Shown here: positions 1-9,075 of the stretch, one piece after another
Layout of the letters: the number at the start of each line of letters is the position of its first letter
Position numbering within the stretch: the stretch's first letter is position 1
Assembly: GCA_014859985.1 (NCBI GenBank)
Contig: JACZKN010000280.1
Span: forward strand, 1-15,414
Length of the DNA stretch: 15,414 bases
Origin: Candidatus Krumholzibacteriia bacterium
Lineage (GTDB): Bacteria > Krumholzibacteriota > Krumholzibacteriia > LZORAL124-64-63
Direction of reading: 5' to 3'
The notes under the pieces: generated by a model
Databases searched by the model: none
What the model was told of the DNA's origin: nothing
Seen by the model: only the letters and a program-made list of their open reading frames with translations
Program-made: the position numbers and the translations under genes

Positions 1-141
1 CCCACCAGCGCCCGGCGGCTGTGCTCCAGGCCATCGAGTAGCGAACCTCAAACCATGGGGCAGGAGCAGAGGCGAAAGCGCAGGCGAAAATGGCTACCTA
101 TCGCGCGAAAACGGGTGGCGACCTTCAGGCGAGAATTGACA
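1..141. mobile_element. Terminal end of an IS21-family insertion sequence (partial)
   Basis: The tip GGCGAGAATTGACA (128-141) read on the minus strand gives an element starting TGTCAATTCTCGCC, the form typical of IS21-family ends. Inside it lie further GCGA(A/G)A-type copies at 70-80, 82-99 and 103-123, two of them followed by a GGC-ACC-like block (GGCTACC, GGTGGCGACC). These look like the multiple internal transposase-binding repeats of IS21 elements. The rest of the element, including istA and istB, would lie left of the window. A short plus-strand frame ends with TAG at 39-41 and could be the tail of istB, but 12 residues are too few to tell. The element interrupts hsdS: the last five hsdS codons and its stop come from the IS tip. 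Family assignment rests on remembered end structure, not on a search. Confidence 0.68.
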
Positions 142-1143
142 AATCTCCAAGCTGCAGCCTCGCAAGAGCGCGTGAAAGGTTCATGCCTCGGTGATCATCG
201 GTACAAATGAACGTCCTACCAATAGTGCCCACAACGGAGACCACGAGGTCTCCAGCTTGAATCATGGTTCTGCGATACTCAGCTGAAAGCTCAGGGCTAA
301 TCCTATCAAGTTGGCCCACGAGTACTTTCCTGTCCTGAACATCCATTGTTCGTATCAATGGCACCCCGTCATCGCCCTCATGCTTGTCTGGCTTTAGCAC
401 GCCGTAACACGGCGATGACCTTAGCCAGTGCTTGACATACGACGCATGCCAATGCTCCGGCACCTCCCCCAACCACTCAACCCCACTGTCCTTCATCCGC
501 ACATCAGGATTCAGCCCCTTGGTCACGGCATGGGAAATCACTGTCTGCCGCTTTTCATCGAGCAGCTTGATCAACTGCTCCTGCTTCTCGATCAGGGTGT
601 CGATCTTGGCGGTTTCACGGTCGAGGAAGCCGGTGATTGTGATTTGTTCTTCGACGGACGGCACAGGCAAGGCCAACTCTTTGACCTCGGCGAAGCGAAA
701 CTCAGACGACCGCTCGCGGACGCCTTTTGCGAGTGATTCGACGAACCCATTCAGAGCGAGGTCGCGAATAAGCAGAGCATAATATCCCGGAATCACATCC
801 GCCCGGACAGGCACGCAGGCTGAATAGACAGGTGACGACTTCCCATCCGAATCCGAAACACCGATCGCCCCCGCGAATCCGTCCATGGCATGAATAACCA
901 AATCGCCTTTCCGAATGCCCTGATATCCTATCTCCTTTACGGCGTTCGTAAAGCCGTCCTCCCTACGGTTCTTGCGTAGCGTTACTTGGCCATCGCGAAA
1001 CGCGGTCACAATGCCGTCAGAATCGCGTACGGGACGGCTCATGCGTCGGAACAGGAACTTCGCACGCTCCACGTTCCAATGGCTGGGTACTGTGCCTATA
1101 TGGGCAAAGCCAGTGTCGCGACTGTCGCTGTAGCGACTGTACT

Positions 1144-1147
<4 letters not shown>
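125..1147 (-). CDS. hsdS: Type I restriction-modification specificity subunit HsdS, 3'-truncated by an insertion sequence
   Basis: HsdS recognises the DNA target and docks two HsdM (and HsdR) subunits in the type I complex. The product is 340 residues, against a usual 400-460. TRD1 spans about residues 10-165. A central conserved helical region follows at 163-212 (PVPSVEEQ, FLDRETAKIDTLIEKQEQL, then DEKRQTVISHAVTKGL). TRD2 begins at 220 with DSGVEWLGEVPEHW, which mirrors DTGFAHIGTVPSHW near the N-terminus. TRD2 stops abruptly: after RLQLGD (residue 336) the frame enters the IS end and adds LSILA and a stop. The second half of TRD2 and the distal conserved region are missing. The start is GTG, overlapping the hsdM stop by four bases (GTGA), with a GAGG Shine-Dalgarno about 8 bases upstream. 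Function is doubtful, although truncated HsdS proteins with one TRD can dimerise in some systems. Confidence 0.88.
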
Positions 1148-3105
<1,958 letters not shown>

Positions 3106-3278
3106 GGGGTCCCTCGGGATCGGGAGCGTCTTAGTTAAATGGCGGACTAGGGGTTGCAGCCCAAGATCGCGGTGGGCCGGGCGGGTGGATTCTACACATC
3201 GAGTGGCGTGTTGAACAGGGGCTTCTGGCAGTCTGTACCCCTTCCCCCGGGAAATCACTCCGCCCGGCCTCCAGGGCC

Positions 3279-4940
3279 TCAGTCTTGGTCCCGTTCCCTG
3301 ATGAATTGGGCCATCTCATCCCCGACGAGTTCGATTGACCGAGGGCCGTCGCGAACGAACAACTTGTTGTCGAAATAGGTCACCTCGGCCCGGGCCGGGA
3401 CTTCTACGATACAGACCCGGCCATCCGGCAACCCTTCAATACGAACGCCCACCCGGTTGGGCCGCCTGGGGGTCAGCCTGTCACGGACCAAGTCCTGCAG
3501 GGTGAGGGTGAACTGATCGTCGTTCCTCTTCTCGGCCGGACGTAAACTCAAGTCGCGATCAAGCCCCCTGACTGAGCCGTCATCCGCTACGCCGATGAGC
3601 AACGTCCCACCGCCAGTGTTGTGGAAAGCTGCAATCGTCTTCAGGACAGCATCGGACCTGCCGTTGTCCTTGATCTTGGTGTGAACGTTGTATTGCAGCG
3701 TTTCCTTGAACTCCAGAATGCTACTCTCCCCTTGGGCAATGAGGTCCTCCAGGGAGCCTGTCGGCTCACACGGCACCTCAAGGCCCTCGGCATAGGCCTT
3801 GGCCAGCACAAACGCGTGAAACAGGGGGTGGTAGAAAGCATAGACCCCTCGCGCCGCCGATTTGAGGAGTCCACGTTCCTTCGTCAAACGACGGAGGGCC
3901 GAATCAAGAGACGATTCCTTCAACCCGGCAATCGCAGACCTGGGAAATTCGACCCCGTGAAGGCTTCCGGACATCAATGTCGTCAACTCCGTCTTTGGGA
4001 GATCCGCAAGCTCCGACCGGAAACGCGTGTTCTCCAAGCCGGCTTCGACCTCGCCCCAATGACCCTCCAACCATTCGCGATCGATCTTCCCGGAACCCTC
4101 CGCGCACTGGAACACGTGCGAGCAGATCTGCTTCAGGAAGTATGGATGCCCCGCCGATTGGCCATGGACCAATCGGGCAGCGTCCTCGTCGATTCTGAAA
4201 TCCGGATCCAGTTCGATAGGCTTGAATATGGCTTCCAGGCCTTCGTCTGCGTTCATTGGGCCCACGGGGATCGTTTGAAAGAAGCGCGCAAGGGGATCAG
4301 AGGCATGCTCACCTGCACCGGGCAAGGACTTGCCCGCAAACACCAGCATGAAGTGGGGGGCATCTTCCCCAACGCGCTGAAACACGTCCTTGATCCCCGC
4401 CAGGAATTCGGGGGCGGCCCGCTCCAGGTTGTCGAGAACAATGATCGTCAGCAGGCTCTTCTGTTCCCACAGGGCTGAAATCAGCTTCGTAAGCAGCACC
4501 CTCAAGGTCCGCGGCTGCTCGTAGTTGATCTCGGAATCTGCTTCTATCGCGACACCGGTCGCGGCTTTCAGATCCTGAAGGATGGCCGGATAGAGAGCCC
4601 GGATCTGGGTGGCAGCGGAACCCTCGGGCACATCTTCGCGAATCACCAATCCATGCTCGCTGAACTCGGGGTGCAGCTTCTTGAGCAGCGAGGTCTTCCC
4701 GATTCCCCACTCTCCTTGGACAAAAATACTAATCGGGTAGCCCTTTTGGGCAGCAGCCAATTTGGCCCGAAGTTCCGCAATCTCGGCCGACCGGCCGGCA
4801 AAATGGACAGGCTTGACCGGGTTGCCAGGTAAGTACGGGTTGATTCTCTGGTCCGCCAAATTGCTCCCCGCCTTTCCAGCTTCAAGCCCAACTGACGGAA
4901 CCCTAGGCCAATCTTGCAAAACTTGCAATGGCCCCGACAA
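3279..4940 (-). CDS. AAA/STAND-type ATPase fused to a C-terminal AlbA_2 (Schlafen-type) domain, island-encoded
   Basis: The product is 553 residues from the first possible start. Residues about 45-300 form a P-loop NTPase: Walker A GEWGIGKTS (76-84), Walker B TIIVLDNLE (165-173), a sensor-like strand FMLVFAG (197-203) and GHPYFLKQ (264-271), a motif typical of archaeal-ATPase/STAND modules. A winged-helix-like region covers about 305-380. The C-terminus, about 397-545, matches the AlbA_2 pattern: ESSILEFKETL (406-415 region), an acidic/aromatic helix, then GGGTLLIGVADDGSVRGLD (443-461). AlbA_2 proteins often accompany type I R-M loci and are thought to bind nucleic acid. The gene lies 173 bases upstream of hsdM on the same strand. 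The start is uncertain: no ATG is in frame before the P-loop, TTG 4940 has a stop four codons upstream and a weak ribosome site, and TTG 4859 has GGGGAG 4 bases upstream and may be real. The exact role is unknown. Confidence 0.82.
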   Translation of the reverse strand: MSGPLQVLQDWPRVPSVGLEAGKAGSNLADQRINPYLPGNPVKPVHFAGRSAEIAELRAKLAAAQKGYPISIFVQGEWGIGKTSLLKKLHPEFSEHGLVIREDVPEGSAATQIRALYPAILQDLKAATGVAIEADSEINYEQPRTLRVLLTKLISALWEQKSLLTIIVLDNLERAAPEFLAGIKDVFQRVGEDAPHFMLVFAGKSLPGAGEHASDPLARFFQTIPVGPMNADEGLEAIFKPIELDPDFRIDEDAARLVHGQSAGHPYFLKQICSHVFQCAEGSGKIDREWLEGHWGEVEAGLENTRFRSELADLPKTELTTLMSGSLHGVEFPRSAIAGLKESSLDSALRRLTKERGLLKSAARGVYAFYHPLFHAFVLAKAYAEGLEVPCEPTGSLEDLIAQGESSILEFKETLQYNVHTKIKDNGRSDAVLKTIAAFHNTGGGTLLIGVADDGSVRGLDRDLSLRPAEKRNDDQFTLTLQDLVRDRLTPRRPNRVGVRIEGLPDGRVCIVEVPARAEVTYFDNKLFVRDGPRSIELVGDEMAQFIRERDQD

Positions 4941-5223
4941 AATCGGCGTTCTTTAGGGCTATTGCATCCACCAGAAAGCTTCATTCACCTGGCCACAATT
5001 TATCTAAATGATTTAAATATGGATAATTACAAGCACTTTGATTTCCATTTCTATTAGCGCCACCTAACTTGCAATCCATGCAAGCCACCTCGAATCATTC
5101 AAAATTTTCCGTTTGGGAGAGGTTGGTTTAAAAGCGATCTAAACCACTGTATAGTAAGTGGTTGGCACATAGCCAGCCAAGCTGGCTAAACGGCCACGAC
5201 TCTTCTACAGGCGTCGGCCATCC
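4941..5223. other. AT-rich gene-free segment at the right edge of the defence island
   Basis: No coding frame is supported here. Positions about 4985-5160 are strongly AT-rich (for example TTTATCTAAATGATTTAAAT near 4999-5018), in contrast to the roughly 70% GC sequence beginning at 5220. The stretch must hold the promoter of the ATPase gene reading left, but no -35/-10 pair with good spacing stood out. Its right part holds the inverted repeats listed separately. The epimerase gene ends at 5224, so this is also its 3' flank. The most economical reading is the junction of acquired and backbone DNA. Confidence 0.6.
5124..5188. repeat. Cluster of three successive short inverted repeats
   Basis: Three perfect inverted repeats sit side by side. 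TGGTTTA at 5124-5130 pairs with TAAACCA at 5140-5146 across 9 bases. AACCACT at 5142-5148 pairs with AGTGGTT at 5157-5163 across 8 bases. TAGCCAGC at 5170-5177 pairs with GCTGGCTA at 5181-5188 across 3 bases. The first two share bases 5142-5146, so their hairpins are mutually exclusive. None is followed by a T-run on either strand, which argues against a standard intrinsic terminator, although the third lies about 35 bases past the epimerase stop and could still end that transcript. Confidence 0.6.
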
Positions 5224-6324
5224 TCACCCCATCAATTTCTCCAGCGCCGCCGCCTCCTGCTCGGCCGTCGGCCAGCCCCGCGGCTTGGCGCGGCGCTCGG
5301 CGGGCTGCTCCTGCCACCACTGCAGGGTGCCCAGGGCCGAGTCCATCAGCGGCCGGTAGCGCAGGCCCGCGGCCTCGGACGCCGTTCCCGGGAAGACCGC
5401 CGACTCGTTGCCCCAGTCCAGCATGGGCGCCGGCATCTGCAGCTCGGCGGCCAGTTCGGGCGTCAGCCAATGGAACGTCACGTCGGCGGCGGTGGTGGCG
5501 CGGATGCCCCACAGCAGGCCCGCGCGGGTGACCGCGGGGGCGGCGGCGTTGAAGGCGCCGGGCGTGCCGTTCTCGGCCAGGGTCACGATCCAGGGGCAGA
5601 GGTCGCGCACGTCGACCACCTGCACGGCCACGTCGGCGTGGGCCGGCCCGACCACGTCGCCGCCCCGGTGGATGCGGTCCACCCACCAGGTGAAGCGGTC
5701 GGTCGTGTCGCCGGGGCCGACGATGTAGGTGGGGCGCACGACCGTGGCCTTGTCCCCCAGCGCGTCGCGCACGATGCGGTCGCATTCGGCCTTCAGCGGG
5801 CCGTAGGTCTCGCCGGTGACCTGCTCGACCGAGGGATCGGCCAGCTCGGCCAGGGGCGCGTCCTCGGCGAAGACGCCCGGCAGGTCGGGGTAGACCGCGA
5901 CGGTGGACACGAACACGTAGCGCCGGCAACGCCCGCCCAGCAGTTCCACCGCGTCGCGCACGTGGCGCGGCACGTAGCCCGAGTTGTCGATGACCACGTC
6001 CCAGGTGCGGTCCCCCTGCAGGGCGGCCAGGCCCTCGTCGATCTTCGTGTCGCGGTTGCCGGTCAGCTCCTCGACCCGGCCGCCGAACAGGCCCGACTTG
6101 CGCCCGCGGTTGAAGACCGTCACCCGGTGGCCCCGGGCCAGGGCGTGCTCCACCTGGTGCGGGCCGATGAAGCCGGTGCCCCCCAGGAAGAGGATGTCCA
6201 GGGCCTTGCCCGCGGGCTCGACCCGGTCGGCGGCGGCGGCGCTGCGGAAGAAACCGGCGGCGTGCAGGCCCACCAGCGAGGCGGTGCCCGCGGCGATCTG
6301 CAGGAACTGGCGGCGGTCGGTCAT
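5224..6324 (-). CDS. Tat-exported NAD-dependent epimerase/dehydratase family protein (extended SDR)
   Basis: The product is 366 residues. It starts with a twin-arginine signal: DRRQFLQ at 3-9, a hydrophobic stretch 10-25 and AAAA at 29-32. A Rossmann fold follows, with the glycine-rich dinucleotide loop GGTGFIG at 48-54 and TVFNRGR at 69-75 after the second strand. Candidate catalytic residues are Y174 and K178 in YGPLK, with S140/T141 after the VFVS strand. Such proteins oxidise, epimerise or dehydrate nucleotide-sugar or related substrates; the substrate cannot be told. The ATG start has GGAGG 9 bases upstream. It lies 34 bases downstream of a small lipoprotein gene on the same strand, probably in one operon. 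The Tat signal is odd for a family that is mostly cytoplasmic, and it would allow export with bound NAD(P). The fold is clear; the reaction is not. Confidence 0.88.
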   Translation of the reverse strand: MTDRRQFLQIAAGTASLVGLHAAGFFRSAAAADRVEPAGKALDILFLGGTGFIGPHQVEHALARGHRVTVFNRGRKSGLFGGRVEELTGNRDTKIDEGLAALQGDRTWDVVIDNSGYVPRHVRDAVELLGGRCRRYVFVSTVAVYPDLPGVFAEDAPLAELADPSVEQVTGETYGPLKAECDRIVRDALGDKATVVRPTYIVGPGDTTDRFTWWVDRIHRGGDVVGPAHADVAVQVVDVRDLCPWIVTLAENGTPGAFNAAAPAVTRAGLLWGIRATTAADVTFHWLTPELAAELQMPAPMLDWGNESAVFPGTASEAAGLRYRPLMDSALGTLQWWQEQPAERRAKPRGWPTAEQEAAALEKLMG

Positions 6325-6358
6325 GGCGGTCGGCCTCCGGGCTCGGGTCGGGTGGAAT

Positions 6359-6781
6359 CTACTCAGGCGCCTTGTACGGTGTCGCCATCAGCACCTTGAC
6401 CTTGTCCGCCATGGCCTCGAGCTCCGGCAGCAGGGTCGCCTCCAGGGGGGTGCCGTCCACGGCGAAGGCCAGGCGCTCGACGTTCGGCAGCTGCCGCCCG
6501 GCCCGGTCGGCCAGCTCGTTCTGGCCCACCGGCGACAGCTTCCAGGCGTGGAAGATCAGGTCGTCGTAGCCGTCGTTGATGTCGCGCAGCTCCTGCAGCG
6601 CGTCGGCGGCGGAGCCGCCCGCCTGCAGGTTCTTCAGCATCTGGTTGGTGCGGACCCCCAGGCCGTCGAGCACGTCGGTCAGGGCGATGCCGCCCAGCTC
6701 GACCTCATGCCGCGGGGTGGAGGCGCAGGCGGCCAGCAGGGCTGCCGCGGCGAGCAGGCAGATGACCAGGGCACGGCGCAT
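6359..6781 (-). CDS. Small putative lipoprotein of unknown function
   Basis: The product is 140 residues. I do not recognise the family. The N-terminus MRRALVICLLAAAALLAAC is a textbook lipoprotein signal with lipobox LAAC and the modified cysteine at residue 19. The mature part, about 120 residues, appears mostly helical, with short predicted amphipathic helices (for example ADALQELRDINDGYDDLI) and no cysteines or metal motifs. I chose ATG 6781 because it begins directly with the signal peptide and has AAAGGA 6-7 bases upstream; the frame remains open upstream, but with no protein-like character. It precedes the Tat-exported epimerase by 34 bases, so the two may be co-transcribed and act together in the envelope, which is inference only. 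Confidence 0.82.
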   Translation of the reverse strand: MRRALVICLLAAAALLAACASTPRHEVELGGIALTDVLDGLGVRTNQMLKNLQAGGSAADALQELRDINDGYDDLIFHAWKLSPVGQNELADRAGRQLPNVERLAFAVDGTPLEATLLPELEAMADKVKVLMATPYKAPE

Positions 6782-6860
6782 GGGCGGTCCTTTCGCGTCC
6801 GGCCTCCACGGCCGGGCGGCTGCCGGCAGTCTGCCATGGATCGGGCCGCACTGCAACGGC

Positions 6861-6894
6861 CCGGCCGCCGAACCCCCCTGGGCTTGGCGGCCGG
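6861..6894 (-). terminator. GC-rich hairpin downstream of the GH16 gene
   Basis: CCGGCCGCC at 6861-6869 pairs perfectly with GGCGGCCGG at 6886-6894, giving a 9-bp all-GC stem with a 16-base loop. It starts about 30 bases past the GH16 stop codon in the direction of transcription. There is no U-run after the stem, so it may be a weak or non-canonical terminator or an mRNA 3'-end stabiliser. Just before it on the minus strand, GGAACCGG is repeated twice in tandem (6893-6908, plus-strand reading). Confidence 0.35.
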
Positions 6895-6923
6895 AACCGG
6901 GGAACCGGGACGAGATTCTGATC

Positions 6924-8822
6924 TTATTTGACCAACGCCACCCGCCCGGTCTGCGCGTGCTGCCCCGCCTGCAGGCGGTAGAAGTAGACGCCGGCGGCCA
7001 CGGCCCGCCCCGCATCGTCGCGCCCGTTCCAGGGGACCTCGTGGCGGCCCGCGGCGACCAGCTGCCCGGCGACCAGGGTCCGGACGACCCGCCCGGCCAG
7101 GTCGTGGATGGTCAGCTGGACGTTGGCCGGCGCCGGCAGCTCGTAGCCGAGCGTCGTCGCGGGATTGAAGGGATTGGGATAGGCCGGGTGCAGGGCGTAG
7201 CCCGCGGGCAGGGGCTCCGGCACGACCGCCGACACGCCCCCGAGGAACTCGAAATGGTTGACGTTGAAGCCCGCGGACACCACGAAGAAGCGCATGACCT
7301 GGACGCCGGCCGGCAGCTGCGCGGTCGCCGTGACGGTCGTCCAGGTCTGCCAGCCGGTCGTGCCCGGCACCACGACGGTCCCGGTCCGGTCGACGCCGTC
7401 GAACTCGAGCCGGAAGCTCCCGCCGCCCATGAGCGACGAGACCCGGGCCTCGATGGTCCAGGACCCGGCCGCCGGGACGTCGACGGTGTACTCCAGCCAT
7501 TCGCCGGCGCTGGTCCAGCCGACGTTGTAGCCGCCGCCGGCATCGGCGCAGGCCTCGATGTCGACGCCTTCGGCGGGGCGGTACTGCCCGCCGTTGTTGC
7601 CCGGGTCGGCGTCGTGGTAGGCGACGCCCTGGCCGCCGAGGTCGTAGTCCTCGGCCTGGATCACCGTCGGCAGGGCATGGGGCGCGCCGGCATACGAAGC
7701 CTGGCCGCAGCCGGCCCCCACGGTGATGTCGACGGAGTCGGTGGCGAAGCCGCCCTGGTCGTCGCTGGCCCTGGCCACGATCGTGTAGCAGCCGTCGGGG
7801 ACCGACTCCCAGGTGAACGAGTAGGGCGCGGTCGTGTCCGCGCCGAGGTAGGCCGCGCCGTTGTAGAACTCCACCGTCGCGATCGTGCCGTCGGCGTCGT
7901 CCGCGGTCGCGGTGATCGTGATGTCGCCGGCCGGGAGGGTGGCCGCCGGGGCGGGGGCGGTGATCGCCACCGTCGGCGCGGCGTTGTCGATGTCCGCGTA
8001 GACCCGCACGTAGTCGATCAGGAACTCCTGGGGCAGGTCCGCGTCGATGCAGCCGGGGCTGGTGCATCCGGTGTAGTTGCCGCCGACCGCGGTGTTCAGG
8101 ATGATGTAGAACTCCTGGTCGAAGGGGGCGCGGGAGTTGCCGGGGGCGGCGTCCGAGTACCACTGCGAACTGACCCGCGTCATGAAGAGCACCCCGTCCA
8201 CGTACCAGCGGATCGTGTCCGGTTCCCACTCGACGGCGTAGACGTGGAACTCGTCGGCGAAGTTGGCGCCGCCCAGGGAATAGGACGAACTGGTCGACCG
8301 GTTGTCCGGATAGCTGCCGCCGAAGTGCAGCGCGCCGCCGACCGACGTGGTGGCGTTCGCGGACTCCATGATGTCGATCTCGCCGCTGGCCGCCCAGCCG
8401 CCGTAGACGTTGTCCTGGGGCATCATCCAGAACGCGGGCCACATGCCGGCCCCCGTCGGGAGCTTGGCCCGCATCTCGATCCGGCCGTAGAGGAAGGCCT
8501 GCTTGCCCCGGGTCGTGACCTTGCCGGAGGTGAAGCTGGCGCCGCCGAAGGACTCGGCGCGGGCCGTCAGCACCAGGTTGCCGCCGGTGACGGTCACGTT
8601 CTGGGAGCGGTAGTACTGCAGCTCGTTGTTGCCCCAGCCGCACAACGACGGGCAGCCGGTGCCCAGGTCGGGCGTCCAGTTGGCGGGGTCCAGAACGGTG
8701 CCGTTGAACTCGTCCGCCCAGACCAGCGACCAGGCGGCGTGGGCGGGCGCGGCCAGGCCGATCGCCAGGATGAGCGCGATGGCCAGGTTGCGTAGCAGGA
8801 TGCCGGTCATTGGTCTCGTCAC
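6924..8822 (-). CDS. Secreted GH16 family endo-beta-glucanase (laminarinase-like) with Ig-like, CBM6 and FlgD-like C-terminal domains
   Basis: This is likely an extracellular endo-1,3(4)-beta-glucanase. From the GTG start the product is 632 residues: signal peptide 1-29, ending AHA; GH16 catalytic domain about 31-276; a bacterial Ig-like domain about 283-368; CBM6 about 381-529; and a FlgD-like C-terminal domain about 542-632 beginning YPNPFNP (548-554). The GH16 signature is EIDIME, with nucleophile E148, D150 and acid/base E153, preceded by GMWPAFWMMP as in laminarinases. I chose GTG 8822 because GGAGG lies 8 bases upstream; ATG 8810 is an alternative with a poor ribosome site. An upstream ATG at 8927 would lie upstream of the predicted transcript start and is rejected. 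The C-terminal domain suggests cell-surface anchoring or a type IX-like export route, as in FCB bacteria. Exact glucan specificity is not visible. Confidence 0.95.
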   Translation of the reverse strand: MTRPMTGILLRNLAIALILAIGLAAPAHAAWSLVWADEFNGTVLDPANWTPDLGTGCPSLCGWGNNELQYYRSQNVTVTGGNLVLTARAESFGGASFTSGKVTTRGKQAFLYGRIEMRAKLPTGAGMWPAFWMMPQDNVYGGWAASGEIDIMESANATTSVGGALHFGGSYPDNRSTSSSYSLGGANFADEFHVYAVEWEPDTIRWYVDGVLFMTRVSSQWYSDAAPGNSRAPFDQEFYIILNTAVGGNYTGCTSPGCIDADLPQEFLIDYVRVYADIDNAAPTVAITAPAPAATLPAGDITITATADDADGTIATVEFYNGAAYLGADTTAPYSFTWESVPDGCYTIVARASDDQGGFATDSVDITVGAGCGQASYAGAPHALPTVIQAEDYDLGGQGVAYHDADPGNNGGQYRPAEGVDIEACADAGGGYNVGWTSAGEWLEYTVDVPAAGSWTIEARVSSLMGGGSFRLEFDGVDRTGTVVVPGTTGWQTWTTVTATAQLPAGVQVMRFFVVSAGFNVNHFEFLGGVSAVVPEPLPAGYALHPAYPNPFNPATTLGYELPAPANVQLTIHDLAGRVVRTLVAGQLVAAGRHEVPWNGRDDAGRAVAAGVYFYRLQAGQHAQTGRVALVK

Positions 8823-8918
8823 GCCACGGTCCTCCGGTTGGTGCGGCAGGGCCGGGTTACGCCCTGTCGGGTCCGCCGGCCCGGCTGGTTCCGCGTGCGG
8901 CCGTCCCCGATGGACCTC

Positions 8919-8947
8919 ATTATACACTAAGTTCGGTTGTCGAACAA
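8919..8947 (-). promoter_or_regulatory. Promoter of the GH16 gene with an embedded inverted repeat
   Basis: On the minus strand a perfect -10 box TATAAT (8919-8924) is preceded, with a 17-base spacer, by TTGTTC (8942-8947), which matches the first three bases of the -35 consensus. Predicted initiation near 8912 gives a leader of about 90 bases before GTG 8822. An inverted repeat GTTCG-N5-CGAAC (8931-8945) fills most of the spacer and overlaps the -35 box, a position suited to a repressor. The leader also holds a small hairpin (8847-8852 with 8861-8866, CAGGGC/GCCCTG) just upstream of the ribosome site. Confidence 0.6.
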
Positions 8948-9075
8948 AGTCTCCGGGTCAGTCGCCTGAGCAGGTCGCCGGCCCGCCGCGCCGCACCAGC
9001 CCGCCTCCAGCACCGGGTGGTCGTCCTTGCCGTCCTCCACGGTGAACCCGCCGTCGCCGCGACCTGCGCCCGTGC

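Noticed and set aside
3106..3258. N-terminal extension of HsdM
   Set aside because: The frame is open to 3258, but those 51 residues are not HsdM-like, and ATG 3105 has a good ribosome site and the family-typical N-terminus.
5164..5190. Intrinsic terminator after the epimerase gene
   Set aside because: The TAGCCAGC/GCTGGCTA hairpin is convincing, but no T-run follows on either strand, so it is listed only as part of the inverted-repeat cluster.
6893..6908. Two tandem copies of GGAACCGG
   Set aside because: Only two short copies in GC-rich intergenic DNA; chance is likely.
6576..8795. Long open frame on the plus strand (about 739 codons)
   Set aside because: It lies antisense to the GH16 gene and has low-complexity Arg/Gly/Val-rich composition. 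It is a by-product of high GC at third codon positions; the minus-strand frame has clear GH16 and CBM6 motifs.
8925..9075. Possible small minus-strand gene between the hydrolase and GH16 genes
   Set aside because: A short frame starting with GTG near 9036 encodes about 37 residues, has no ribosome site, and overlaps the GH16 promoter region.
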